This document shows, one piece after another, positions 1-5,219 of a DNA stretch of 5,219 nt. The DNA comes from DAIODI01 sp036746875 (lineage in GTDB: Bacteria > Pseudomonadota > Alphaproteobacteria > Rhizobiales > Aestuariivirgaceae): positions 1 to 5,219 of the forward strand of contig DAIODI010000195.1 in the NCBI GenBank assembly GCA_036746875.1, given 5' to 3'. The notes beneath the pieces were generated by a model, which had not been told where the DNA came from, made no database searches, and saw only the letters and a list, made by a program, of their open reading frames with translations. Every line of letters begins with the position of its first letter. The first letter of the stretch is position 1. The position numbers and the translations under genes were made by a program.

Positions 1-1
1 G

Positions 2-1237
2 GTCGCCATGATCGGCGGCGGCATCGCCGAGGAATCCGGGCTCATCGCGACGCTGGTGCGCAAGCTCGTCGCCGCCGCGCCGCAGTCGATCTTCACCTTC
101 ATGATCGTCATGGTGGGCGTTCTGTCCTCGATCGCCGCGGACGCCGGCTATCTCGTGCTGGTGCCGCTGGCGGCCGCCGCCTTCCACAGCATGGGGCGCC
201 ATCCGCTGGCGGGCCTCGCGGCCGGCTTTTCGGGCGTGGCGGCCGTGTTCCTGGTCAACATGTTCGTCACGCCGACGGACGCCCTCCTCACCGAGGTCAC
301 CAACGACGCGATCCGCACCGTCAATCCGAACCTGCAGATCACCGTCGTCGGCAACCTCTACTTCATGATCGTCTCGTCGATCCTGATGGCGATCATCTGC
401 ACGGTCATCACCGAGAAGTTCGTGGAGCCGCGCCTTGGCCCCTACACCGGCGGCGTGCCGGTCGAGGCCGCGCACGACCTGACGCCGCAGGAGCAGCGCG
501 GCCTCCAGTACGCCGGGCGCGCGCTGCTGGTCTTCGTCGCTGTCCTCGCCGCGCTCACCGCGCCGCCGCTGCCGTGGAGCGTGCTGCGCAACCAGGAGAC
601 CGGCGGGATCATGGCCGGATCGCCGTTCATGAGCGCGCTGATCGTGCTGATCAGCCTGCTGTTCCGCGTCGTCGGCTACGCCTACGGCCGCGGCGCGTGC
701 ACCTTCGCCAACGCCACCGCCGCCATCGGGCTCGTCACCAAGACGTGGTCGAACCTGGCGGGGATGATCTTCCTCCTGTTCGTCATCGCCAACTTCATCG
801 CCTTCTTCAACTGGACCAACCTCGCCACCGTCACCGCGGTCAATCTCGCCGATTTCCTGCAGAACGCGCCCATCGGCGCCACCGGCTACATCATCCTGTT
901 CGTCATCGTGGTGGCGCTGATCGACATCATCCTCACCGGCGCGCTGGCGAAGTGGGCGATCCTCGCGCCGGTGTTCATCCCGCTGTTCATGCGGCTTGGC
1001 GGAGACCCCAACCTGGTGCTCGCCGCCTATCGCGTCGGCGACAGCCCGATGAACGTCATCACCCCGCTCAACGTCTACCTCGCGGTGATGGTGGGCTTCG
1101 CCCAGAAGTACGTGAAGGACGCGGGCATCGGCACGATCGTGGCGCTGATGCTGCCCTACACGGTGGTGCTGCTGGTGTTGTGGACGCTGCTGCTCATCGT
1201 CTGGAACGCCTTCGGCGTCCCGCTCGGACCAGGGTGA
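2..1237 (+). CDS. AbgT-family transporter, 5'-truncated by window edge
   Basis: Inner-membrane transporter of the AbgT family. Characterised members are AbgT (p-aminobenzoyl-glutamate uptake), MtrF and YdaH (sulfonamide/PABA export). The frame is open to base 2 (V-A-M-I-G-G-G), and full members have about 500 residues, so roughly the first 100 are missing and the ATG at 8 is internal. Counting that Met as 1, family hallmarks are GGGIAEESGL (3-12), SSIAADAGYLVLVPL (40-54), GRHPLAGLAAGFSG (63-76), AKWAILAPVFIP (314-325) and YRVGDSPMNVITPL (341-354). W316, P334 and R342 keep the exact W-x17-P-x7-R spacing I recall for the functional residues W400, P418 and R426 of YdaH; D91 is a plausible match to the conserved helix-break Asp. 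Many hydrophobic segments follow (about 27-62, 66-88, 113-133, 169-187, 206-225, 250-268, 291-328, 353-365, 373-400). It ends normally in TGA, six bases before the next gene. The family call is firm; uptake versus export and the substrate cannot be decided. Confidence 0.95.
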   Translation, partial: VAMIGGGIAEESGLIATLVRKLVAAAPQSIFTFMIVMVGVLSSIAADAGYLVLVPLAAAAFHSMGRHPLAGLAAGFSGVAAVFLVNMFVTPTDALLTEVTNDAIRTVNPNLQITVVGNLYFMIVSSILMAIICTVITEKFVEPRLGPYTGGVPVEAAHDLTPQEQRGLQYAGRALLVFVAVLAALTAPPLPWSVLRNQETGGIMAGSPFMSALIVLISLLFRVVGYAYGRGACTFANATAAIGLVTKTWSNLAGMIFLLFVIANFIAFFNWTNLATVTAVNLADFLQNAPIGATGYIILFVIVVALIDIILTGALAKWAILAPVFIPLFMRLGGDPNLVLAAYRVGDSPMNVITPLNVYLAVMVGFAQKYVKDAGIGTIVALMLPYTVVLLVLWTLLLIVWNAFGVPLGPG

Positions 1238-1238
1238 G
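1231..1238 (+). promoter_or_regulatory. Ribosome binding site overlapping the upstream stop codon
   Basis: AGGGTGAG lies five bases before the ATG at 1244 and contains the TGA stop (1235-1237) of the AbgT-type gene. It is a moderate Shine-Dalgarno match. Its placement supports the 1244 start and suggests that translation of the second gene is coupled to termination of the first. Confidence 0.55.
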
Positions 1239-1243
1239 CGGGC

Positions 1244-2806
1244 ATGGCGCGCGCCGACGCGCCCGGTTCACGCCAGGGACTGGAGGGGTTGAAACCCCTC
1301 ACCCCGGCGGAGGAGAGGATTCTCTCCGATCTCGCGGTCGGGGAATTCGACCGCCTGGGGGACGGCTCGCGCCCCGGCACGGACGATCCGGCCCGCGAGG
1401 TTCGCGCCGCGTTTATCCGGTTCCTCGCCCTCGGCGGCGACGACCGCCACCGGCCCCATGAGAAAGGCGTTCGCGTCTCGGGCGCGTGGGTCTCCGGCAT
1501 CCTCGACCTCGAAGGGTGCCGCATCGCGCGCGACATCGGACTGAAGGATTGCCGCTTCGACGCCGTGCCGGTGTTCCGGTTCGCCGTCATCGACAATCTG
1601 TTCCTCGACGGGTCGGCGCTTCCCGGCCTGCAGGCGGAACGCCTTGAAGCGCGCGGCGGCGTATCGCTGAAGGGCGCGACGGTCACCGGCGAGCTCCGGC
1701 TCACCGGCAGCCGCATCGAGGGCAACCTGAGCCTCGACGGCGCCACCGTGGGCGCAGCCGGCCGCACGGCGTTGCTGGCCGACAGTATCGAGGCGCGCGC
1801 GGTGGAGATGCGCGGCGCGACGCTCGCGGGCGAAACGCGCATGACCGGCGCCCGCATCGACGGCGAGCTCGATCTCACCGGCGCGACATTGATTTTCCCG
1901 GACGGCGAGGCGCTGCACCTCAACCGCACGCGGGTGGGCGGCGGGCTGTTCCTGCGCGGCGGGGCGAAGGTGGAAGGCGCGCTCGACCTGACGGGCGCCT
2001 CCATCGACACGCTGCACGACGACGAGGCGTCGTGGCCCGCGAAAGGCAATCTGCTGCTCAACCGTTGCCTCTACAACGCGCTGCTCGGCGGACCCATGGA
2101 CGCCCGCCGCCGCATCGCCTGGCTTGCGCTCCAGTCGCCGGAGCGCTGGGGCGAGGATTTCTGGCCGCAGCCCTACGAACAGCTGGCGCACGTTTTCCGC
2201 GAGATGGGCCACGAGGAGGACGCGCGCGCGGTGCTCGTCGAGAAGGAGCGGCTGCAACGGGAGGCCCGGCGCGAACGGGCTGTCAACCCGGTCTGGCGCG
2301 CGCTCCTCGCAGCAAAGGACTGGAGCCTTGGTGTCACGCTCGGCTATGGCCGCCAGCCGCTGCTGGCGTTCGCGTGGCTCGCCTTCTTCTGGCTGCTCGG
2401 CGTCGGCGTGTTCGCCTTCGCCCAGCAGCAGGCGGCGATCAAGCCCAACAGCCCGTTCGTGCTGCGCTCGCCCGAATGGACGATGTGCGCGGTTGCGATC
2501 GGCGAGGAGCGTCCGCTTGCCGGCGGCGTGATGACGCCGGGGCGCGCGCTGCCCGGCCAGTCGCAGCTCGCCTGCTTCCTCGGCCAGCACGACGCCTCAA
2601 GCTATCCCGCCTTCAATGCCTGGATGTATTCCCTCGACACCCTGTTTCCGGTGCTGGAGATCGGCCAGAAGGAGTACTGGCGGCCCGATCCGGCGCAACG
2701 CTTCGGCGCCCTCGCCATGGCCTACTTCTACTTCCAGGCGGTCGTGGGCTGGGCGCTGAGCCTGCTCGCCATCGCCGGGTTCTCCGGGCTGGTCAAATCG
2801 CGTTGA
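1244..2806 (+). CDS. Uncharacterised beta-helix-repeat membrane protein
   Basis: A 520-residue protein of no known function; similar proteins are, as I recall, listed as hypothetical or loosely as membrane-associated oxidoreductases, but I see no nucleotide- or metal-binding motif to support that. Residues 20-70 look helical. Residues about 75-256 are short repeats with alternating hydrophobic residues and recurring GA-x-[VLI]-x-G-x-L-x-L-x-GA units, typical of pentapeptide-like or right-handed beta-helix folds. Residues 288-345 look like a charged TPR-type helical hairpin (PYEQLAHVFREMGHEEDA). The first clear membrane helix is at 371-393. A loop of about 90 residues follows with C415 and C444 (possible disulfide) and a conserved-looking YSLDTLFPVLEIGQKEYW segment, then a second membrane stretch at about 487-516 ending in KSR. 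The pattern implies a cytoplasmic beta-helix and an external loop. The start is supported by the AGGGTGAG site and the six-base gap after the transporter gene, so an operon and a membrane-related role are likely. Function is unknown. Confidence 0.88.
   Translation: MARADAPGSRQGLEGLKPLTPAEERILSDLAVGEFDRLGDGSRPGTDDPAREVRAAFIRFLALGGDDRHRPHEKGVRVSGAWVSGILDLEGCRIARDIGLKDCRFDAVPVFRFAVIDNLFLDGSALPGLQAERLEARGGVSLKGATVTGELRLTGSRIEGNLSLDGATVGAAGRTALLADSIEARAVEMRGATLAGETRMTGARIDGELDLTGATLIFPDGEALHLNRTRVGGGLFLRGGAKVEGALDLTGASIDTLHDDEASWPAKGNLLLNRCLYNALLGGPMDARRRIAWLALQSPERWGEDFWPQPYEQLAHVFREMGHEEDARAVLVEKERLQREARRERAVNPVWRALLAAKDWSLGVTLGYGRQPLLAFAWLAFFWLLGVGVFAFAQQQAAIKPNSPFVLRSPEWTMCAVAIGEERPLAGGVMTPGRALPGQSQLACFLGQHDASSYPAFNAWMYSLDTLFPVLEIGQKEYWRPDPAQRFGALAMAYFYFQAVVGWALSLLAIAGFSGLVKSR
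1670..1891 (+). repeat. Internal duplicated beta-helix module, 141-bp period
   Basis: Codons 143-169 (1670-1750) and 190-216 (1811-1891) encode 27-residue blocks that match at 16 positions without gaps: GAT-x2-GE-x-R-x-TG-x-RI-x-G-x-L-x-L-x-GAT. The offset is 47 residues. A more degenerate third copy follows at residues 228-254, ending in GALDLTGASI. This looks like growth of a solenoid by duplication, already diverged at the DNA level. Confidence 0.7.
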
Positions 2807-2852
2807 GCATCATGCCGCCAAGTGGACACCGCTTGCGCGCGCCGTTCGCTGG
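2807..2852. other. Convergent intergenic gap, no clear terminator
   Basis: Only 46 bases separate the stop codons of the converging genes. A weak 5-bp hairpin with one G-U pair (2820-2824 with 2830-2834, loop of five) is the only structure, and no T-tract follows on either strand. Both transcripts probably end by Rho or run into each other. Confidence 0.4.
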
Positions 2853-3848
2853 TCAGCGCGCCAGCTCGCGCGTCTTGGCGATCAGCGCCTGCGCGGCGAT
2901 TTTCCACGCTCCCAACTGGTTCACGAACGCATCCCGGCCGCCGAGCTCCGCCCGCTGGACGGCGTAGGTCGCCGAAGAAAAGTGCCAGGTGTTGCCGCCC
3001 GCAGTGATCTCGATGACGTAAAGTTTTCCGCTCGCATGATCCTTGAGGATGTCGCAGCCAATCAGCGGAAACTCAGGCAAGGCGGCATGGACAGTGGCGG
3101 CGAACGCCGTAGCCTCGCCGTCGGGCGCCAGCGACCGCCGTTCCTGCACGGCGTATCGCGCCCGGACGAGGGGGTGCTTGGGGTCCACGATGCTGGCCTC
3201 GATCTCCTCATCGGGCGCGGATAACCCGGGCCTCGGGGCCGGCGCCCACGAGCGCAGGGTGTAGAGCGGACGGCCGCAAAGAGAGAGGACGCGACGGACC
3301 GTCGCCTGCGATCCGGTGTCGATGAACGACTGGACCAGCGCGCCGCCGCGGTGGATGTAATGCTCGGGCGGAAAATCCCCGCTGCGCAGCTCCCGCAGCC
3401 GCCGTGTCCGCCTGAACATCACGCTGTCGCCCGTTGAACTCAGGGCGAGATTGACCGGCTTGAGGATCACGAATTCGCCCCAGTGCTCTTCGCTGTAGCT
3501 GCGGCCGAACTCGAACAGCGCGGTCTTCGGCGTCGGCAGTCCGGCGGCGAGGAACCGGCGGTGCTGCTCCAGCTTCGGGACCGGCCGCCCCTGCAGCACC
3601 GCGCCGCGCGGCGGCCTGAACCGCGTCAGTGGCGCGAAACTCACCGTCAGCGTCGGCCGCTGCCAGACCACCGGCGGGATCTTCGCAACATCGAACCCAT
3701 CCTGAACGACGATCGGCAGGATCTCGGGGGCGCGCTCGCGAATACGTATCACGATTTCTTGAAGATCGGCTGGATCCTGCCAAAGCGGTCTGTTGACCAG
3801 CACCAGCGAACGGGATGGATGAGCGGCTTTCGGATGGGCGAAAGGCAT
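2853..3848 (-). CDS. ATP-grasp domain protein (glutathione synthase/RimK-like ligase)
   Basis: A probable ATP-dependent carboxylate-amine or peptide-type ligase. From the ATG at 3848 it has 331 residues. The N-terminal part has a strand SLVLVNRPLW (14-23). The ATP-grasp core shows K130 in VILKP (adenine/phosphate contact), a VQSFI strand (172-176), and the metal-binding end: D266 in LIGCDILKD, then E280 and N286 in VIEITAGGN. This D...E-x5-N arrangement is the classic Mg-ATP site, so the enzyme looks intact. Length is within the usual 300-350 residues of such ligases. Substrate is unknown; no peptide or glutathione gene lies next to it. In-frame ATGs at 3890 and 3974 would add 14 or 42 residues. 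I prefer 3848 because recognisable sequence starts just after it, a GGA lies four bases upstream, and the extra residues look like noncoding translation. An AT-richer patch at about 3938-3995 could hold its promoter, but I find no convincing -35/-10 pair. Confidence 0.85.
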   Translation of the reverse strand: MPFAHPKAAHPSRSLVLVNRPLWQDPADLQEIVIRIRERAPEILPIVVQDGFDVAKIPPVVWQRPTLTVSFAPLTRFRPPRGAVLQGRPVPKLEQHRRFLAAGLPTPKTALFEFGRSYSEEHWGEFVILKPVNLALSSTGDSVMFRRTRRLRELRSGDFPPEHYIHRGGALVQSFIDTGSQATVRRVLSLCGRPLYTLRSWAPAPRPGLSAPDEEIEASIVDPKHPLVRARYAVQERRSLAPDGEATAFAATVHAALPEFPLIGCDILKDHASGKLYVIEITAGGNTWHFSSATYAVQRAELGGRDAFVNQLGAWKIAAQALIAKTRELAR

Positions 3849-3974
3849 GGTTTCCGGCGGAATTCGGCGCGCTTGGCCATCAGCGCACATTCCGCCGGAG
3901 CGGTCCAGCGCTCTCGGCCTCGCCGTGGCGTCCCAGGAAGTTAACGGAAAATGAATACACTGGTCAGCACACAT
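3849..3974 (-). other. Leader or N-terminal extension of the ATP-grasp gene
   Basis: This 126-base stretch is open in frame with the ATP-grasp gene, with ATGs at 3974 and 3890. The 3974 ATG directly abuts the extended pccA stop (TGA-ATG). It has no Shine-Dalgarno. The 3890 ATG has GGCGGA touching it, too close for a good site. The predicted extra residues are Cys/Arg-rich without family likeness. Bases 3938-3960 are distinctly AT-richer than the surroundings, as expected of untranslated leader. I read it as noncoding, but a longer protein cannot be excluded. Confidence 0.4.
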
Positions 3975-5219
3975 TCAGCTTGCGTGTTCTAAAAAGGGCA
4001 CAACGCTTCGAGGGCACACGAGGTCCGGATCCCCCCTCCCCGATCCCCTGCATGATCCGGTCTTCGCCTTCGCAAGTGGCCCCGCGGGTTCCCCCTCCCC
4101 GCGGGGCTCCCATTTTGGGGCAGGCCGTTTGCGGCAGGCTCTACGGCCGGCGGCGAGCGAAACCTGAACCGCCGCTCCCGCCGTCGCGCCCGCAAAGTCC
4201 ATGATGACGGCGTCCCCCGCCAGCGTATCGCCCTTGGCGGCGCGGATCGCCTTCACCGTCACGTCGCGTTCGGCGCGCAGGACGTTCTCCATCTTCATGG
4301 CCTCCACCACCGCCAGCGTTTCGCCGGCCTTCACCTCCTGGCCCTCGACGACGTTGATCGACACCACCAGCCCCGGCATGGGGCACAAAAGCGTGCGCGA
4401 AGTGTCCGGCGGCGCCTTCTCCGGCATCAGCATCACGAGTTCGGCCTCGCGCGCGGTGTAGACGTACGCCTTCAGGTCGGCGCCGCGAAGGCTCAGCCGG
4501 TAGCCGTTGAGCAGACGGCGCACCTGCGCCGTCACCGGCCTGCCGGCGATGACGCCGCGCCAGACCGCCTCTCCCGGCAGCCAAGCGCTCTCGATGCGCA
4601 CGGCGGCGCTGTCGCCCAGCGCCACGTCGACGCGCTCGCCATCGTCGGCGGTGATGCGGGCGGCGATCCAGGCGTCCCCCAGCTTCACCCGCCGGTCGGG
4701 CGAGAATGTCACCGGCCTGCCGTTGGCCTGTGGCTGGATCGAGCGCTTGATCCGGTTCTCGGTGTGGTCGAGCGCCACCGCCACCGCCGCCATGGTGGCC
4801 GCCAGAGCCGGGCCGGGTTCGACGCCGGCGAAACCGTCGGGGAACTCCTCGCGGATGAAGCCGGTGGAGAGATGGCCGGCGCGCCAGCGGGCGTTACCCA
4901 TGATCGCCGACAGGAACGGCACGTTGTGCTGGATGCCGTCGATGTAGAAGCCGTCGAGCGCATCCGCCATCGCGTCAATGGCGGTCAGGCGATCGGGCGC
5001 ATGGGTGACCAGCTTGGCGATCATCGGGTCGTAGTAGATCGAAATCTCCCCGCCCTCGAAGACGCCGGTGTCGTTTCGCACCGTCACTGCGCCGTGCACC
5101 GCCTCCGCCGGCGGGCGATACCGGGTGAGCCGTCCGGTCGAGGGCAGGAAGTTGCGATACGGGTCCTCGGCGTAGATGCGGCTCTCCACCGCCCAGCCCT
5201 TGAGCGTCACGTCCTTCTG
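3975..5219 (-). CDS. pccA: Propionyl-CoA carboxylase alpha subunit, 3' part, with C-terminal extension
   Basis: Biotin-containing subunit of cytoplasmic propionyl-CoA carboxylase, which makes methylmalonyl-CoA with the beta subunit (PccB). The frame is open at the right edge (Q-K-D-V-T-L-K-G-W), so the GTG at 5208-5210 is an internal Val and about 250-260 N-terminal residues are missing. Counting that Val as 1: the biotin carboxylase C-terminal domain spans 1-124 (WAVESRIYAEDP, NFLPSTGRL, YYDPMIAKL). The linking (BT-type) region spans about 130-265. The biotinyl domain spans about 272-340, with PMPGLV (277-282) and VEAMKMEN (302-309), where K306 (codon 4293-4295) accepts biotin. The domain closes normally at VIMDFA (335-340). 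The frame then continues 71 codons to TGA at 3975-3977, through sequence unlike the rest. MCC and acetyl-CoA carboxylases share these domains, but the GWAVESRIYAEDP and YRPP details favour PccA. Function is probably intact because the extension follows a complete biotinyl domain. Confidence 0.93.
   Translation of the reverse strand, partial: QKDVTLKGWAVESRIYAEDPYRNFLPSTGRLTRYRPPAEAVHGAVTVRNDTGVFEGGEISIYYDPMIAKLVTHAPDRLTAIDAMADALDGFYIDGIQHNVPFLSAIMGNARWRAGHLSTGFIREEFPDGFAGVEPGPALAATMAAVAVALDHTENRIKRSIQPQANGRPVTFSPDRRVKLGDAWIAARITADDGERVDVALGDSAAVRIESAWLPGEAVWRGVIAGRPVTAQVRRLLNGYRLSLRGADLKAYVYTAREAELVMLMPEKAPPDTSRTLLCPMPGLVVSINVVEGQEVKAGETLAVVEAMKMENVLRAERDVTVKAIRAAKGDTLAGDAVIMDFAGATAGAAVQVSLAAGRRACRKRPAPKWEPRGEGEPAGPLAKAKTGSCRGSGRGDPDLVCPRSVVPFLEHAS
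4025..4060. repeat. Inverted repeat CCGGATC / GATCCGG
   Basis: Perfect 7-bp arms at 4025-4031 and 4054-4060 flank a C-rich 22-base spacer. It lies downstream of the stronger hairpin with respect to pccA. It could be a second RNA stem or part of a dispersed intergenic element. Confidence 0.5.
4032..4101. repeat. 11-bp direct repeat CCCCCTCCCCG, two copies
   Basis: Copies at 4032-4042 and 4091-4101, 59 bases apart start to start. The second copy forms the loop and part of the right arm of the 10-bp hairpin. On the minus strand they are G-rich runs. They may mark an intergenic repeat family. Confidence 0.5.
4079..4107 (-). terminator. Perfect 10-bp GC hairpin, possible pccA terminator
   Basis: GCCCCGCGGG at 4079-4088 is exactly complementary to CCCGCGGGGC at 4098-4107, with a nine-base loop. 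The all-GC stem would be very stable in RNA. No T-tract follows on the minus strand, so it is not a textbook intrinsic terminator, but it lies about 84 bases after the expected end of pccA, where a terminator or 3'-end stabiliser would sit. It now falls inside the extended reading frame. Confidence 0.4.
4123..4148. repeat. Inverted repeat GGCCGT / ACGGCC
   Basis: Perfect 6-bp arms at 4123-4128 and 4143-4148 with a 14-base spacer. It is the first of three stems after the biotinyl domain of pccA. Arms this short can occur by chance in GC-rich DNA, so its weight comes from the clustering. Confidence 0.35.

Larger units (their letters stand above)
3978..4190 (-). other. Atypical 71-codon tail of pccA, probably captured noncoding DNA
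   Basis: In family members I know, PccA ends within a residue or two of the VIM(D/E)FA segment, which here ends at 4191. The following 71 in-frame codons encode a low-complexity Gly/Arg/Pro-rich tail with no domain. They use codons rare in this GC-rich setting (AGA, AGG twice, TTA at 3990-3992) and contain three inverted repeats and one direct repeat typical of intergenic DNA. I infer loss of the original stop codon or a small indel near 4150-4190. A genuine lineage-specific tail or a sequencing indel would look the same. Confidence 0.55.

Noticed and set aside
574..1461. Long Arg/His/Pro-rich open frame on the plus strand
   Set aside because: It overlaps the AbgT-type gene in another frame and has the Arg/His/Pro-rich composition typical of shadow frames in high-GC DNA, with no domain.
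1268..2590. 440-codon open frame on the minus strand
   Set aside because: It lies antisense to the beta-helix gene, is Arg/Ala/His-rich without domain likeness, and the plus-strand frame has coherent repeats and membrane helices.
2820..2834. Hairpin between the convergent genes as a bidirectional terminator
   Set aside because: Only five pairs including a G-U, and no T-tract on either side.
2032..2967. 311-codon plus-strand frame crossing the end of the beta-helix gene
   Set aside because: Out-of-frame shadow of a gene with clear structure; it also runs across the convergent gap into the ATP-grasp gene.
3938..3995. Promoter for the ATP-grasp gene in the AT-rich patch
   Set aside because: TATTCA is a weak -10 candidate but no acceptable -35 element sits 16-18 bases before it, so I did not list it as a promoter.
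4031..4049. G-quadruplex on the minus strand
   Set aside because: There are only three long G-runs (4, 4 and 6), not four separated runs of three or more, so the standard pattern is not met.
4141..4584. Alternative minus-strand frame within pccA ending at TAG 4141-4143
   Set aside because: It is a Gly/Arg-rich shadow of the biotinyl region. Its stop would be the end of pccA only if a frameshift occurred near 4150-4190, which cannot be shown from this sequence alone.

Overview
The window is GC-rich throughout, with strong G/C preference at third codon positions, and every recognisable protein looks proteobacterial. The end of the propionyl-CoA carboxylase alpha subunit reads like alphaproteobacterial PccA (for example the GWAVESRIYAEDP and NFLPSTGRL segments). 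A high-GC alphaproteobacterial chromosome is the best guess; genus cannot be inferred. I see no rRNA, tRNA, CRISPR array, transposase, integrase or phage gene.

Layout. Two genes lie on the plus strand. The first is the 3' four-fifths of an AbgT-family transporter (2-1237), cut by the left edge. Six bases after it comes an uncharacterised 520-residue protein (1244-2806): a repeat-rich, probably beta-helical N-terminal half, a helical hairpin, and a C-terminal membrane part. These two are probably co-transcribed. Two genes lie on the minus strand and converge on them. One is a stand-alone ATP-grasp ligase-like protein (2853-3848, upstream starts possible). The other is the 3' part of pccA (3975-5219), cut by the right edge and carrying the end of the biotin carboxylase domain, the linking region and the biotinyl domain with its biotin-accepting lysine.

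How the genes relate. pccA belongs to propionyl-CoA breakdown (to methylmalonyl-CoA). The AbgT-type protein is a membrane transporter or exporter of p-aminobenzoyl-glutamate or sulfonamide-like compounds. The other two proteins have visible architecture but no assignable substrate, and nothing shows the four genes forming one pathway.

Oddities. (1) The pccA frame does not stop at the usual end of the biotinyl domain. It runs on for about 71 codons through DNA that looks intergenic: rare codons, three inverted repeats including a perfect 10-bp GC hairpin, and an 11-bp direct repeat. (2) The beta-helix/membrane protein contains an internal near-duplication with a 141-bp period and a pore-like C-terminal end. 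I found no convincing evidence of an undescribed multi-gene system; these are the parts worth a second look.
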